A stretch of DNA of 64,000 bases. Source: Calendula officinalis (taxonomy: Eukaryota > Streptophyta > Magnoliopsida > Asterales > Asteraceae). The translations under genes were made by a program, and so were the position numbers. The stretch covers positions 5,089,001-5,153,000 of the forward strand of contig OY970824.1 of assembly GCA_963853835.1 (NCBI GenBank), read 5' to 3'. Shown here piece after piece: positions 1 through 13,283 of this stretch (position 1 is the first letter of the stretch; each line of letters begins with the position of its first letter). Below the pieces are notes generated by a model. It was not told the origin of the DNA. It was given only the letters and a program-made list of their open reading frames with translations, and searched no databases.

Positions 1-1408
1 AGGATAGCGGCGCTATCTTGTGCAGATTAGACATAAAAACGGGATTTTAACCCATTTCAGCTCAAATTTTCTCTAGAACTCTCTCTCGACGGTTGTGAAC
101 GATTTTGAGCGAATTTGGATGTTCTTGGGCAGATTTTGGCTAGGAATCAAAGGATTTTCATCTATTGTATTGATAATTGAGGTAAAACATCATCCCTATC
201 ATCATGCAAATGTATAAATTGATGTATTAAGTGAATAGGTCAAGAACCCTAGTTAGGGTTTGAGTTGTGAAACTGAAATTGAGGATTGTATGTTATGTAT
301 AGCAGGTTTCTAACCATGAGTGTTGTAGTTATCATGTGATTATGCTCAAATCTTAGATAAACTAGTGGTCTAGGGTTATGGTTCATCACCAAATTGGGGG
401 AAATTGATGATTAAGGTTTATCCTAGATATGATTATGGTTTAGAATTGTTGTTGAGATGTGTATAAATGTGATAGGTAAACCATTGGAAGGTTGTGATAA
501 CTCCATCGATCGGTGACATTGGAATTTCTCGGTTTGACATTGAAGTGTTTAATCCCAGGTGAGTTCCCTATGTGCAATGTGTATACTTATAATTATATTT
601 ATAAAGAAGTAACATAATTAGTTGGTTATTGTAACAATTTGACATTCTTGAGTATTGATTCGGTTGATTAAAGCTTTGATAATCGTTATGATCAAACCCA
701 TCTTTCTTTGATCCGTTTGAGTGATTTCCCTTGAGTGATATTTCGTTTCGTGAGGACCCATGGCGGCTTGAGTATTACTTTGTGTAATATGTCGGGCGGT
801 GGATGCGGGAGTACCTGGCGGAGGAGTGGTATGGACCGTGGTGGTGAAGCTGGATCATGGACTCGGTTAGGGGTGCCATGGTCACCTTCATCGGCCTCAT
901 TCCCTAATGGCCTAAGAGGGAATGACGCACTTTGTTAAATCTGAAATTCTACGTTGATCCTTGTTGACCCGATGTTGTCATGTGATGGTTTGTGATGATG
1001 TTGTCGTGTTAACCCGGTATTTTGGCCCGTTATTGATGGTTGGTTTATTTATGTTGATTTATATAATTATTTAGTATAACATTATTCATATTGGAACTCA
1101 CTAAGCTTTTATAGCTTACACGTTTAGTGGATATCATTTTCAGGTTTAGATAAGGGCAAGGGCAAGTGTGACTAGGTGCTTGAAGATTGATCTACTTGAA
1201 GCTTGGGAAAGCTTCTACTTTTGGTATAGACTTGTGATAACTTGATGTATAACTTTTGGGTTGTTTAGTTGGTTTGTATCCGATATAGATAGTTAGACCA
1301 TGGCATGTTTGAATTCTTTTGATAAAATGTTGTTAAACTTGTAATTTTGGTAAGACTTTGGAAGGTTAGGTTGTAAATGATGTTTAAAGTGGTTGTTTTT
1401 GAGTTAGG
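1..1408 (+). mobile_element. LTR-like fragment, Ty3/Gypsy type, cut by the window edge
   Basis: The first ~130 bases resemble the inside of the solo LTR at 55997-58296: a GC-rich stretch with the word AGATAGCGGCGC, then 'aaaaacg..gggtttt..accc', then a CT-rich stretch with 'ctctctct'. No long protein is encoded. The stretch ends near 1408, before an intron-like region leading into a sterol oxidase exon. I cannot see the left end or a target duplication, and the right end is approximate. Confidence 0.45.
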
Positions 1409-1479
1409 TCTTTACACCTGGCGGGTCGGGTAACGGGTCAAATGGGTTGTGATTAATTTGCTTTTTTTTTACCATACAG

Positions 1480-2518
1480 GAAAGTTATGTCAAGTCAGAT
1501 CCTATTCTACTTCATTGTGGAAGATTTCATATTTTACTAGGGACACATGATTTTACATACAAAATGGCTCTACAAACATGTTCACAGTGTCCATCATGAG
1601 TATGTCATGCACTTCTCTATTTTTCTGTGTTATTTTCGGGTCAGATAGTGGGTCCAACGGGTAGTTTTTGGTACGCATCAGAACAGGCTAAACACTTCTT
1701 GTCCAAAAATGTTATGATTATCCTGAGATAATTTGTGTGTTAAAATTTTATTATACAATAGTATAACTAATAAGAGCAAACTGCACAAAAATGTAACTGA
1801 AATGTTTGCAGATTTTCTCGAGGTACCAATTTTTTTATTTTTGTTTTTCACAATTAAATGTATTTTTGTGAGCAAAATCAGGGCTCCATACCTCTTAAAT
1901 GTATTGGTAAATGAAAATAGATTGAATTCTTTAAACATTTAACTATGATGGGTCTTTTTATTTCTATTTTCATTTACCAATAGTTATTTACAAATTTGTT
2001 GCAGTTAAATGTATTGAATTCTTTATTTTTCATAACCAAAATGTAACTAAAACTTTCAAAAAATGGTAAAAAGGAATCCTCATTATGGTTGCAATATAAT
2101 TTTAACACCTTTAACTGTAAAAAAAAAAATTAGTATCTCATGGAAAATTTTGAAAAGTTTAGTACTTTTTATGCAGTTTTTATCTACGTTTTCAAATAAA
2201 CCAATTTAGGAGGCTGTATCTGTTTAATAAGATTTTAGGCAACTTTTAACCCATTACCTTTTCAGCTAAAATTTTACTTTATTTAATTTTACCATCATTT
2301 GACAGGTATGCAACACCTTTTGGGTTGACTTCTGTATATGCTCACCCAGCCAAAATTTTATTTCTCGGGTTTGCTACAATATTCGGGCCTGCTATCACGG
2401 GCCCGCATCTGATAACCCTTTGGTTATGGATGATGGTCAGAGTTCTTGAGAAAGTTGAAGCACATTCTGGTTACCATTTCCCATGGAGCCCATCAAATTT
2501 TCTACCTTTATATGGAGG
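1480..2518 (+). pseudogene. SMO1: Sterol C4-methyl oxidase (SMO1-type) two-exon remnant
   Basis: Two consecutive exons of a plant sterol-4alpha-methyl oxidase, the ER membrane di-iron enzyme that removes C4 methyl groups in phytosterol synthesis. Exon A is 1480-1599, after a pyrimidine tract and 'acag', with donor GTATGT at 1600. Exon B is 2306-2518, after 'gacag', with donor GTTAGT. The junction is phase-consistent and rebuilds the HxxHH iron ligands (HSVHHEYATPFG). Exon B encodes GPAITGPHLITLWLW and GYHFPWSPSNFLPLYGG. In exon A the Trp expected after FIFY is TAG (1538-1540), and the following GHR is GHM. The upstream exons and the next expected exon (with the last His motif) are absent, so this is a fragment. 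A Helitron-like terminus lies 790 bp downstream, suggesting capture. Identification is confident; the capture is inference. Confidence 0.85.
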
Positions 2519-2522
2519 GTTA

Positions 2523-2690
<168 letters not shown>

Positions 2691-2844
2691 AATTAATGGT
2701 TTTGTTTCATTATTAGGTGATGAATTATAGTAAGTTATTTTCTTAATATTGTTATATTTAGCGTAAAATTGGCTCTAATTAACTTGTATTTGATTTATAT
2801 TTCTTCATTTTGACTGATATTAACATTTTGATGGCAATCTTCAG

Positions 2845-2971
2845 ATACAACAATTTATTTATATATTTATTGGGCGTTTATGTAAAACCGAAAATCGATG
2901 GTGATGTTCCATTTGATGTTTGTTTGAGCACAATGGCTACTCGTGTCGCTACTGTTTTCACTTTAATGATG
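2845..2971 (+). other. Unrecognised exon-like segment
   Basis: An open stretch preceded by 'cttcag' and followed by a possible donor GTAATA at 2972. It encodes a hydrophobic peptide containing KPKIDGDVPFDVCLSTMAT and then RVATVFTLMM. I do not recognise the family. It does not match the SMO1 exon expected next (which would contain HDYHHR). The composition looks coding, and it lies between the SMO1 remnant and the Helitron-like terminus, so it may be a second captured gene piece. Confidence 0.3.
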
Positions 2972-3277
2972 GTAATAAAAAACACTTTAAATTCTATTAA
3001 AACTGGTATTCTCACATGGCCAGCTTTATGTAGCTGTATCACGAGTTAAGAACAAGAACGGATTGAAGGTCATTTGTTGTGACAGAGATGACAATTATAC
3101 TAATTCAACAACAAATGTCGTTTACAAAGAAGTCTTATTTCGTCTATAGATTTTATGTAACATTTGTTTATGTATCAAATTTTGTACAAACTCATCATTA
3201 CAGCTATCGATTCTTATGTCATTTTTAAAATTATTAATATTTGTTGGTATTTTTCTATAATATAAATCTTGAAGCAT

Positions 3278-3308
3278 GCCCGCCCAGTCGGGCGGGCTAT
3301 GAAGCTAG
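3278..3308 (+). mobile_element. Helitron 3' terminus (hairpin plus CTAG)
   Basis: A perfect GC hairpin with arms GCCCGCCC/GGGCGGGC (3278-3297) is followed seven bases later by CTAG (3305-3308) and then T. This is the classical rolling-circle Helitron 3' end. The matching 5' TC end was not found. The element probably extends leftward over the exon-like segment and perhaps the SMO1 remnant. Confidence 0.6.
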
Positions 3309-4450
3309 TTAAACTTAATATAATTACTATGTTATATACTTTTGTACTCTTGCGAAATATATTAAGGAATAAACCAAACGGATAAAACCAAACAATCCAA
3401 ATTGTAATTTGGTTCGGATCGGTTTGTTTCTTAAATTAGTTTGGATTGTTTTGTTTCAACTTTTAAAAACCAGACTTTATTTGGTTTAACCTATTTGATT
3501 CGGATAAAACCAAATTATCTAAATGAACACCCCTATTTCTTCGGGCATTTTGTCTTTTGATTGGAAAATTGATAAAGAATGGGTTTCAAATATGTCTGCT
3601 TTTGTTTGTTTGAAATTTAGGTAAACAAGTAATACGAAGTATACCATTTTCATGCTTGGTGTCTAACACCTTTGCTTACATTTACAATTTTGAGAAAATA
3701 AATATGCTAGTCTTTGCATGTGGCAAAACATGGACTTTTGAGTGTTTTTATGTTCAAAATGCGACTGTTTGTGCAATGTTAATATCAACAAAGATGTAAC
3801 ATTGTAACTGCACCTTACAAACATATAATCAAACCACATGTAAACGATTCACCCAGCTTCAATTCCCGCCCATTTTTGCTGTTTTTCCAAGGTGCGATTT
3901 ACCGAATTTCGACAACTTTTTACCTTTTAAAGAGAGAAAAAGATGTTCATTTCGCATTCGGTAGTGTTCAAAAACAAGGTGTTAGAAAATTACAAATAAA
4001 TATCATAAAAAATTGCCCAAACTCTATTTTCAACTAATTTATTATTTTTGAGTTTTAATATATATGTAAAAAATCCATATGTTTATTTTTATTCATCTAA
4101 TATATTTTTTAGAAAAATTATTTGTTTATGTTCGACTGGCCAGTTCAACCGGGATTTTATATCCAATTGGCTCATTCTAATTGACTACCTTCATGTTTAT
4201 GGGTTCTACCTACCAATTCAACTAGATTTTAAATACTTTGCTTCAAACATAACTAAAATGAAACACATTTTTAAAGTTCTAGGACCGAGTAATGACATTG
4301 ACGCAACAGTTAAAAAATAAATCGCTATTTTAGTATATCAATCAACGTTTTTTGGTAATCAAAATCATTTAAAACCATCATATCTCCACGTTATGTTTAA
4401 ATAAACATAGATACACAAGAAGGTATACATATATAAACGTATACAAAATA
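3309..4450. other. Gene-free AT-rich stretch downstream of the subtilase pseudogene
   Basis: No supportable coding region. Bases 3360-3535 are rich in 'accaaac' and 'ttcggat' words and end with 'gaacacccct', the reverse of the GGGGTGTTC end common in plant hAT MITEs. A similar end occurs at ~8980. The rest is unannotated. Confidence 0.5.
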
Positions 4451-5178
4451 CTAAATCGAAACAACATTAACAGCAATTGGACTCCTAACCGTATGAACAC
4501 CATTCATCCATGTCAATGATCCAAACTCGAAGCTACCATTACTAACCTTATAAGGTACAAAATCGATCCTGTAACTCATTTTCTCTCCCGATTTTGAAAA
4601 CTTCAAAACATTAGGGTAAACCGAAGCTTTTACTCCAGTAATTGCTTCTAGTTTTGAATAATAAACCGTTGGGCCTTCACCCAAATAAGTAACCGTTCAG
4701 TAAACCGATAAATTACCGACCAAATTAGCGACGCCAATTGACGGATAGTTGAAATTGTAGGAGGGTGTGGAAGAATTCTTGCAGTAAACTGGAGTTGTGG
4801 TCAAGTTTTTGAGCTGTGCGAGGGTTGCACCATAGCTACAAAGGAGGTTGACGATATTATTGGTGTCAAAATCGTAAATTAGTCCTGGGTTTATTGATGC
4901 AGTTGGATTTATGTGTCCCGATCCATAATCGAAAGGGGTTGAATATGTAGAATCGTCGTTTTTGATCAAGTTTCTGGTGTTATCGGTTGTTGTAGCTGTA
5001 AGAAAATTGATTTAAGTGGTTAGTAAAAGGGTATAAAAAAGACTGTTTTTTGTGACTAACACAAATTTGCTACTTTTTTTTTTTCAAAAAAAAAAAGAAA
5101 AGAAAAAAAAAAGAAAAGAAAAGGGACAATCCCCGGACAGAGCTTCGGCATTGCCATCACCCCATCCAAAGAACCCTG

Positions 5179-5314
<136 letters not shown>

Positions 5315-6336
5315 ACTGTAACATACATCATTTGCTACTTTTATGCTAGTCGCAAATTGTTAAATTAGCTAGCGACGGAAATAGTATAGTACAGTATTTG
5401 CTAGCAACTAAGGCGCGAAAATAAATCATGTGATGCGTTTTACACACATATTTTAAATTTTATAAAAAAGTATGAGAAAACAATTTGTTATTATCTGTGA
5501 CACTATTTCATAAAAAGTGTCACCAAAACCTAAAATGATAACCTTTTACCAACACATTTTTTAAAAAGTACGACTAAAAAACCCGGAGTTTGCGAGACTT
5601 TTTGTTAGACATCGGTCACTAAATGACACTTTGTCTAGTCACAAAAATTGGGCGTAAAGTAAACTAAGGTATCATCAGTTGCACATTTTTTTATTTAGAG
5701 ATATCAACTAACTATACTAAAAAAAATAAGGTTTTCACAAAAATGATTAACCTGTAGTCATTATTGCAGACTTTATAGCAGCAGGACTCCAATACGGGTG
5801 AACCGATTTTAATAGTGCTGCCACTGCGGCTACATGTGGGCACGACATAGAAGTGCCCGAGATTATGTTATAGTCGATACTGATGCCAGCTGTATCTTTC
5901 GTCTCGATTGGTGACCATGCTGCCAAAATGTTCACTCCTGGTGCACTTATATCAGGCTGCATTCGAAATTTAATATCATTACATATTAGGATTTTGAGTT
6001 TCAGCTTATAAAAAATATATAATTATAAAAACATAAAGATACCAACTTTGATTATATCGGGAGTTATAATGTTCGGTCCCTTAGAGGAGAAGATCGCCAT
6101 TGCTGGTGCTGGTTTAATCCCGATGTGTGTTACTGTTAGGTAGATTCTAGCTGTTGAATTCCTAGAATCAATGTTTTACATTATGAATAAATAATCTTAA
6201 TAATAATAATTAGACAATTTTACTATATCAAATGTCTCAATATTGTTAAAAAAAACATTATTAAGTGAAATAATATTGAATTTAAGTTTTTAACGGTAAA
6301 TTTTTGATATATGGTTGAAATTTAATATAAAATTTA

Positions 6337-7697
6337 GAGTAAATTACATGGATAGTCCTTGTGGTTTGACCTGAGTTTTGGATTTGGTCCTTAAGTTCCA
6401 GAAATTACACCGACGGTCACTAAGTATCAGACTTCGTACCGGTTTTGGTCCCTAACGCTAACTGCCGTTAAAAATGAATGTTAAATCTAGACATGTGCAA
6501 AGCACATGGGGGTAATTTAGTGTTTATACTTTACTATTTTCTATAATTTAAAAACATTAAGAAAAAAAAAAAACCCTACACCATCATTCTAACCCCTTCT
6601 CTCTCTCCCTCCTCACCTCTTTTCTTTCTCTACTGCTACATTCTCACCTTCCATTAACGAATCAAGATTCTTTAAATTCTTCATTTTTTTCAAGTAAATG
6701 TTACAATAAATTCATCATCATCATCTCAATGCTCATATAAAAGCTACAAATCAGAGAATACTGAAACACAAAACCTGCGAATCAGATTCATCCCATCTTC
6801 TTCGTCAAAAATAATTGTGTCCGGAAGATGCTGAATCACGATTTGATTTTGCGTTTTTTGTTCTACTGGTTTGATTTTTTCTTCAGAAACAACCAGCAGT
6901 TGTAATGACGAAGATGAAGATGGTGACGGGAGATGCTGAGACTGTGAAATATCATCAACATCAATTATGGAATCATGTGATTGAGACTGTGAAACACTTA
7001 AATTGCAGTCACTAGATCGAAGACAATATCACCACAGTATGAAATCGAAAACCCAGATCGGAGATTATGTGATGAATCGACCTACCTGTTTAAAATTTTA
7101 TCACCGTAATTAACGTTTTTAGGGTTTTGCTTTTGAACACAATTTATGTGTAATTTCCAGGCACTTCACATTCGAATTCACAACCTTTTGAATTGAATAT
7201 AAGAGATCACACAAATGGCTACCGAATCATCTTTTTAAGGAGAAGAAGAAATGAAGCTAATGGGCGGAAATCCACAATTAGTGGTGGATGGGTGACCTCC
7301 GTGAGATAGCAAAAATGGCGGCTTGGAATGTAAGCTCTTGTAAACCTGAAATGGTGTTTCTTCTATTCGAGATGACAATTATGAAACCTATTGGCAGTAT
7401 GTAAATTGCTTCCATTTCAATTTTCAACTTTCTAGGGTTCTGTGTGTCTGTGCGTGAACTAAATTGAGGTTGTTTTTTGGTATGATTCCCCCCTTCAAAA
7501 GTAGGGTAAAAGGACTAAATTACCCCATGTGATTTGTACATATCTATATTTAACAGTTATTTTTAACGTCAGTTAGTGTTAGGGACCAAAACCAATACAA
7601 AGTCTGATACTTAGTGACCATCAGTGTAATTTCTGAAACTTAAGGACCAAATCCAAAACTCAGGTCAAACCACAGGGACTATCCTTGTAATTTACTC
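6337..7697. mobile_element. Non-autonomous MULE-type element with long TIRs
   Basis: The element starts GAGTAAATTAC and ends with its complement GTAATTTACTC. The inverted repeats extend roughly 190 bp. A perfect 9-bp target duplication TAAAATTTA flanks it (6328-6336 and 7698-7706), the hallmark of Mutator-like elements. It sits in the subtilase intron between exons 8158-8397 and 6047-6161. No transposase is present. The interior (6560-7500) holds CT-rich and GAAGATGAAG-rich sequence that I could not assign to a gene. Confidence 0.9.
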
Positions 7698-8439
7698 TAA
7701 AATTTAATTTAAAAATAAATAAAATAAGAAATTAAATATGTTTCTAACCGGACTTTATGAAAACATGTAGTCGTAATTAATATAAATTTTATAAATATAT
7801 AAAAGGAATAAAATATTATGACTTAATGGAGAAAACATCATCCAGTTACTTTACTTTTACGGTTAAATCATGTTATATGAATCAGCATGTAAACAAACAA
7901 AAATATTATGACTTTCTATGTTTAGTTAATTTCATGTTAAGTAAACTCGATATATCAAACAGAAACTAAGGTGCTGTAAAAAAGTCTTGTATATAAAAGT
8001 GACACAAAAAGAGTGCGATAAGAAATTATTTCATTTCTTTGACTCTTTGTGGCACAATATTTCATAAAAGGTAACTAAAACAGATACCGTAAAAAATATT
8101 TGTGTCATTTGTGCATGTCACTATGTTACTTTCATTGTACATGATTATGGAACTTACTTATCAGTGTTCATGTACGATTGGAGCTCTTGAGCTTCTGCTA
8201 GCCCGATTAAAACGCTTGGAATTACAGATTGAAGTAGAACATATTTTGAAATAGGATCGATGAGAATCATCCCTACACCGCCACCTTCTTTTATCGCAAC
8301 CGCTTTCTCAAATCGGTCATCGGTCAAGATCTCGAGTGTACACACCACGATTTTCCCCTTGATCAACTTTGAATCCAAGGTATTTCTCTTGCAAAAGCTA
8401 GATAACAAGAGTTGTAAAAAACACAAAAATGTTTAAATA

Positions 8440-8703
8440 AAGTTGTTGTTTAATGACACATACAACAAGTCGATCAAGTATTAAGAAAGTGTCGATAAAA
8501 ACAAAAATCACAAAAAGTATGCAAGTGTCGGGATAGGCTTTTGACCTTTGTGACACGTTTTTTCATACAAAGTATCAATACAACCCAAAACAATGACCTT
8601 TTACCCAGATTTTTTAAACAGTGCCCACTAAAACCTATGAGACTTTTCACTGTGTGATTATTAATGCCCATGTTAAAAGATACTAGCTTTCCTTGTAGTG
8701 ATT
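8440..8703. repeat. Dispersed repeat with a CACTA-like end
   Basis: The right edge (8694-8703) reads CCTTGTAGTG, the complement of a CACTACAAGG terminal repeat typical of CACTA transposons. Related text ('gtgacac..tttcata..aaagt', 'gagactttt') recurs in other introns of the same pseudogene near 5490-5640, 7980-8110 and 10860-11140. The left boundary is not resolved. Confidence 0.35.
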
Positions 8704-8717
8704 AGAATTATGATTAT

Positions 8718-9000
8718 TCAAAGATATTTGAAAATTAGGTATCCAGAAAAAAAATCACGTATCTGAAATCCATACAAATATCCGATACCGTATCCGGATT
8801 GTGTTTTCAAAATTTTCAGATATCCGATATTCGTAAAAATATCTGACATATAAAAAGTATCCGAAATATCTAAAAAATATATGAATAATTTGTTTTTTCG
8901 GACTATGGATATCCGGATTTTAATTTCCGGATATATGATTCGGATAGTAAAAATCCGAAATTTGGAAAAGAGGTTTTGAACACCCCTAATTAGAACATAT
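8718..9000. repeat. hAT-type MITE-like sequence with degenerate ATATCCG repeats
   Basis: Many degenerate copies of TATCCG/CGGATA. The stretch ends with 'gaacacccctaatta', the complement of a TAGGGGTGTTC-type terminal repeat. It lies in a subtilase intron. The left boundary is uncertain. Confidence 0.35.
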
Positions 9001-11138
9001 CTCATTCTCGAGGATATTTTTTGGCGTTTTCTGTGACCAGTGGGATGAGAACTTTTGTGTCACTAATGTTGTTTTATACTTGAATTGCTAAAATAATTAA
9101 TAGGATATTCAGTTATTGACCTTGCATTTCTCGATGGTATCCCTGAAGCTGCAGCGACACCCCCAGATATCAAACCATATTGCTTCCCTTGATCCGGCGT
9201 CGTATTCACACCAAAACCCTTCAATTGTTTCATATTTCCAAGACCTACATACGACGGAAACTCACGATCCATGGTGCTAGCACCAACGGTCAAGATCCAC
9301 GGAGCCACATTACTAGCCGTACGTGGCAAAAAGCTGTTCCCAGCCGATCCACACACAACAACCCCTTTTTGAAAAGCATTCCAATCGAAATCGCATCTTG
9401 AAAGTAAACGGGTTGGGGCGGGATCGGGCCCAGAGACATGGAAATAATATCGACACCATCGTGAATGGCGTCATCAATGGCTGCTAGAATGTCGGCATCT
9501 TCACAGTCGCTAAACCAACAAGCTTTGTAGATTGACAGTCTGGCACTCGGGACACCTCCCATGGCGGTTCCTTGGGCTAGCCCGAATAGGCTGGTGTTTG
9601 AGACATTTGATCCAGCAATTGTGGAGGACGTGTGGGTCCCGTGACCTTCGCTGTCTCGTGCTGACCGGAAGAAAGTGAGGTTCGAGTTCTCGAGAGGCCC
9701 GTTTGTTGCTTCGAATCCTTTTGAGTAGTATCTAGCTCCAATTATTTTCCTGCAAAAATATTTTCTTCTTAATATCTTTTCTTTTTACTTCTCTTACCTT
9801 CATCTCTTTTCTTTCATTTAAAAAGTCTGATCATAATTTTTGGATTTTGTTTTATTCCTAGTTTTCAACTCCTTTTTCTTTTTGACTAATTCAAAAATAT
9901 GGGCCTTATTTAGGGTTTGTAAACGTACACTTGAACTTTTAGTTTTTGATTTTATGAACATTGATTTTCTTCCAAAACTTGTGTTGAACAGATTTTGAAG
10001 ATTAAATACACGGTATTCTTTGAATAAACGTAGTTTTAAATTAAATTTTCATGAATATTCTAAGAATTTAGAGTAAAATATGTATTCTTATGTTTACTCT
10101 ACATCACACGTATGGTAGATGAAGATATGTTGGTTACCTGTTGCAATTGGATCGTGTGAAATTTTGTCCCAACCCACATTCTCCCTTGAACTTTGTAGGC
10201 ACGGGCCCTAATCCATAGTCACTAAAGCTTTCTGACTCCGGCCAAACACCTATTTAATTTAAGCACATTTTTTTTGTTAAAAAATTATATATTTGTGATC
10301 GTTATACGGGTTTATAAGTGTTTGTAACAAGTCGATAACACCAACGATTACATCCGATTTTATATCTGTAGGAAGCTTGTTATATTGTGGTATAGAATCC
10401 ACTCCTAAAAATCTCCATGAATGAGTCGTGTGCAATATATTCCTCCTGCTCTCAAACACTGTAACAACACCTTCATTTTCTGTCATACAAACAAATTCAT
10501 GCAAAATTTAGTATTACGACAGATAATTTGTCGCTAATCCTGGTGTATTCGTAAAATTTTGTTATTCGAAAAATATCGATTATATGATAATAAGAAACCT
10601 GAAAGTTCCTTGCTTGATCGGGTGTAAGCATAGCGGAGAAGCCTCTGAAGCTTTTAGTATAATGGTGAATTGTTGCTTCTTTTGCTCCATCATAACTGCA
10701 AAAGAAGGATTTGTCACAAAATACAATAATATAAAGGTATAACTGTCTACCTTCGGATAAAGTTATAAGTTATAATTGTCTACATTAATTTCACTGATCT
10801 CATATACCTTGACTTTAGCAGGATCGGCTATATTTGTTGTTGCATAAAGGGATAGATAAAACGAAAGTTTTCATGTAGTGACTCAAGGAAAAGTGTCGCT
10901 AAACTAAAAGATAGTTCACCTGTCCCTTGGTTTTAGCTACACTTAGAAAAGTGTCGATAAATCTGTTTGTGGTATACCTAAGTGACACAAAAAGAGTGCA
11001 CGACATGTTTGATCTTTTGTGACATATTTTTTTCTTACAAAGTGAAAACAAAGCCTTTACTTTTTTCTCACACTTCTTTCAAAATGTGGGGTTAACGAGA
11101 CTTTTTACCATTTTTCTAGATATAGTGACACTTTTATA

Positions 11139-11430
11139 CTACCTCCTATTCGAAATAACTTATTCAATGTTAGTTTTACCGTTTTTGAAACAAAATGTTA
11201 TAATAAGAATTAAAATAAATTAAATTGGATACTTAGTGAAGGATGAATCCCACACCCTTTTAAGTAAAGTGATATTAATAATTTTTTATTATAAATGTAG
11301 GTATAAATTGTCAGAGTGTATTACTTATTTTGAAACTATAAAAAATAGAAAATGTATCACTTATTTTGAAACGAATAAAGGTGTTGTTACATCAAAAATG
11401 AAAAATGTATCACTTATCTTGTATACATCA
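11139..11430. mobile_element. Degenerate Stowaway-like MITE in a subtilase intron
   Basis: It begins CTACCTCCTATTCGAAATAA after TA and carries several 'gtatcacttattttgaaac' words, like the Stowaway copies at 12744 and 54392. The right terminal repeat is lost just before the GC donor of exon 2. Confidence 0.5.
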
Positions 11431-11824
11431 CTTGCCTTTCAAGAACCGTTGCGAGCATCTCATGGTTAGCCGAAATGACAGACTCTGAGCTTGGGTGCGA
11501 GTGTTCTCCCATGTAGACTATGTAATGCTATATATATATAAAAAAAACACAACAATAACCATAAGTTAATCCAACGTTTTTTGAGAGAATTTATCGTTCA
11601 CAAAATAGTATGGGGAAAAACGTAATTCCCACATAATTGTAAAACTGTTTTTATCGCTCGTAACATGAACGATTTTAAATCCAAATTGTAAGGGAAAATG
11701 TTACCTTTCTGTCAGCAGATACATGGCCAACCGTAAGTGTAACGAGCAAAAGAAAACCAAAAAATCTTAGTAATTTCATATTTAATTAAACAAGTTTAGC
11801 AATTTTGCATTTGAAATTTGTACT

Positions 11825-11833
11825 CTTTTTATA
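11825..11833 (-). promoter_or_regulatory. TATA box of the subtilase pseudogene
   Basis: TATAAAAAG on the minus strand, about 46-54 bp upstream of the ATG at 11779. The spacing fits a short 5' UTR. Confidence 0.5.
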
Positions 11834-12743
11834 GGCGAGGTCATTGAGAAACTAAAATAAATGTAATTTGTTTGATAATAAAATTTATTTGGTGGAAAAA
11901 GCCAACGAGCCGGCTGGCAATGTGATTTGAATAGCCGGCTTTTGTTTTTGTTCTAAGTCGTTGAGAAGTCATTGCCAAAACCACAACGGTGGTGATAATA
12001 CTCCTTCTCCAAAAATAATAAAAATTTTAAGAACTCTTATGGTTGATCTCTAAAGCTACAAAAAGTACCATTTATGACCACAAAAGTTTACTTGCAACAA
12101 AAGTTTACTTGCAACAATTTGGAGCTACCAATAAAACGGATGGTCGCATTAGGACTAACATAAAGACATTCGAACCATATTAAAAAGATGCCATTGCCAA
12201 TTTCTTTTTAGCAACGGTTAAACAAAACAAAAGGTGGTGACAATTTGAAATATTTTAAAAACATTATTATGTGCTTTTACTAGTTGTCTTATTTTCGTTT
12301 GGAATACAAATGATTTTTTTGTTACTTTAAATTCAATACGATAATATAATTATTTTTGAGAGAATAAAATATATGATTATATATTTATATTAGAGGCTAT
12401 ATATATTTCGTTATAATCACTAAATAAGAATAGAAGAGTTATTTTTATTAAATACGATTCTAATAGTTACATGAAATTGATAATACATACACGAATCAAA
12501 ACTAGTTTAGATTTTCATAAACTGTAAAAATGTAACTATTTAGTTGTGTATGTTTTTATAGGCATGCATATACATCTAGTAGACAATTTTATAATTTCAC
12601 TCACACTTTTGTCTGAGATCTTCATTGAGAGCAGTCTATCTACCCCGAATAAAGATATGATTGTTTACATCTTATACTCACAGATTCCTTATTTGAAGGG
12701 ATATGATATCAGGTGTAAAAATGCCATTTAATTATATCATATA
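11834..12743. other. Gene-free stretch upstream of the subtilase pseudogene
   Basis: AT-rich sequence between the subtilase promoter and a Stowaway MITE. I see no coding region, RNA gene or resolved repeat. Confidence 0.5.
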
Positions 12744-13056
12744 CTTCCTCCGATTCAAAATAAGTGATACACTTTCCTTTTTGGGGTGATTCAAAATAAG
12801 TGATACATTTTGAAAAGTTTCCTTATTTGGCAAATAAAATGGGACCCACACCCACTAACTATCTACTTTAACAAAGTGAAATGACCTCTTTACCCTTACT
12901 TTTTACTTTTAAACATCATTAACCTTACTTTATTCAAAAGGTGTGGGACCCATTCCCCACTAACCATCAAATTAATCTAATTTAACCATCATTATATTCT
13001 TTTGCCTTAAAAACCGTGAAACCCTAAGTGTATCACTTATTTTGAATCGGAGGAAG
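12744..13056. mobile_element. Stowaway MITE (Tc1/mariner type)
   Basis: 313 bp with terminal inverted repeats starting CTTCCTCCGATTCAAAATAA and a TA duplication at each side (12742-12743 and 13057-13058). Non-coding. Close relatives lie at 54392-54704 and 54718-55029. Confidence 0.88.
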
Positions 13057-13283
13057 TATTAAAAATAAGACTTTAACTTCCTATTTATATTTTTGTAATT
13101 GGAAAATCGGCAAATAGAGCTATGCAAATGTAACCATGACAAATCTTAACGTTGCAAAATGTGGGCTGTCAAATTTATTTTTGGATGTAACCCGTTTATT
13201 TTTAACGTATTTCTTTTGTTTTACCAAAGTTAAGGAACAACTAAAAAACTAACCCGTTGTTCAATTCACAGCTATAGTTAAAA

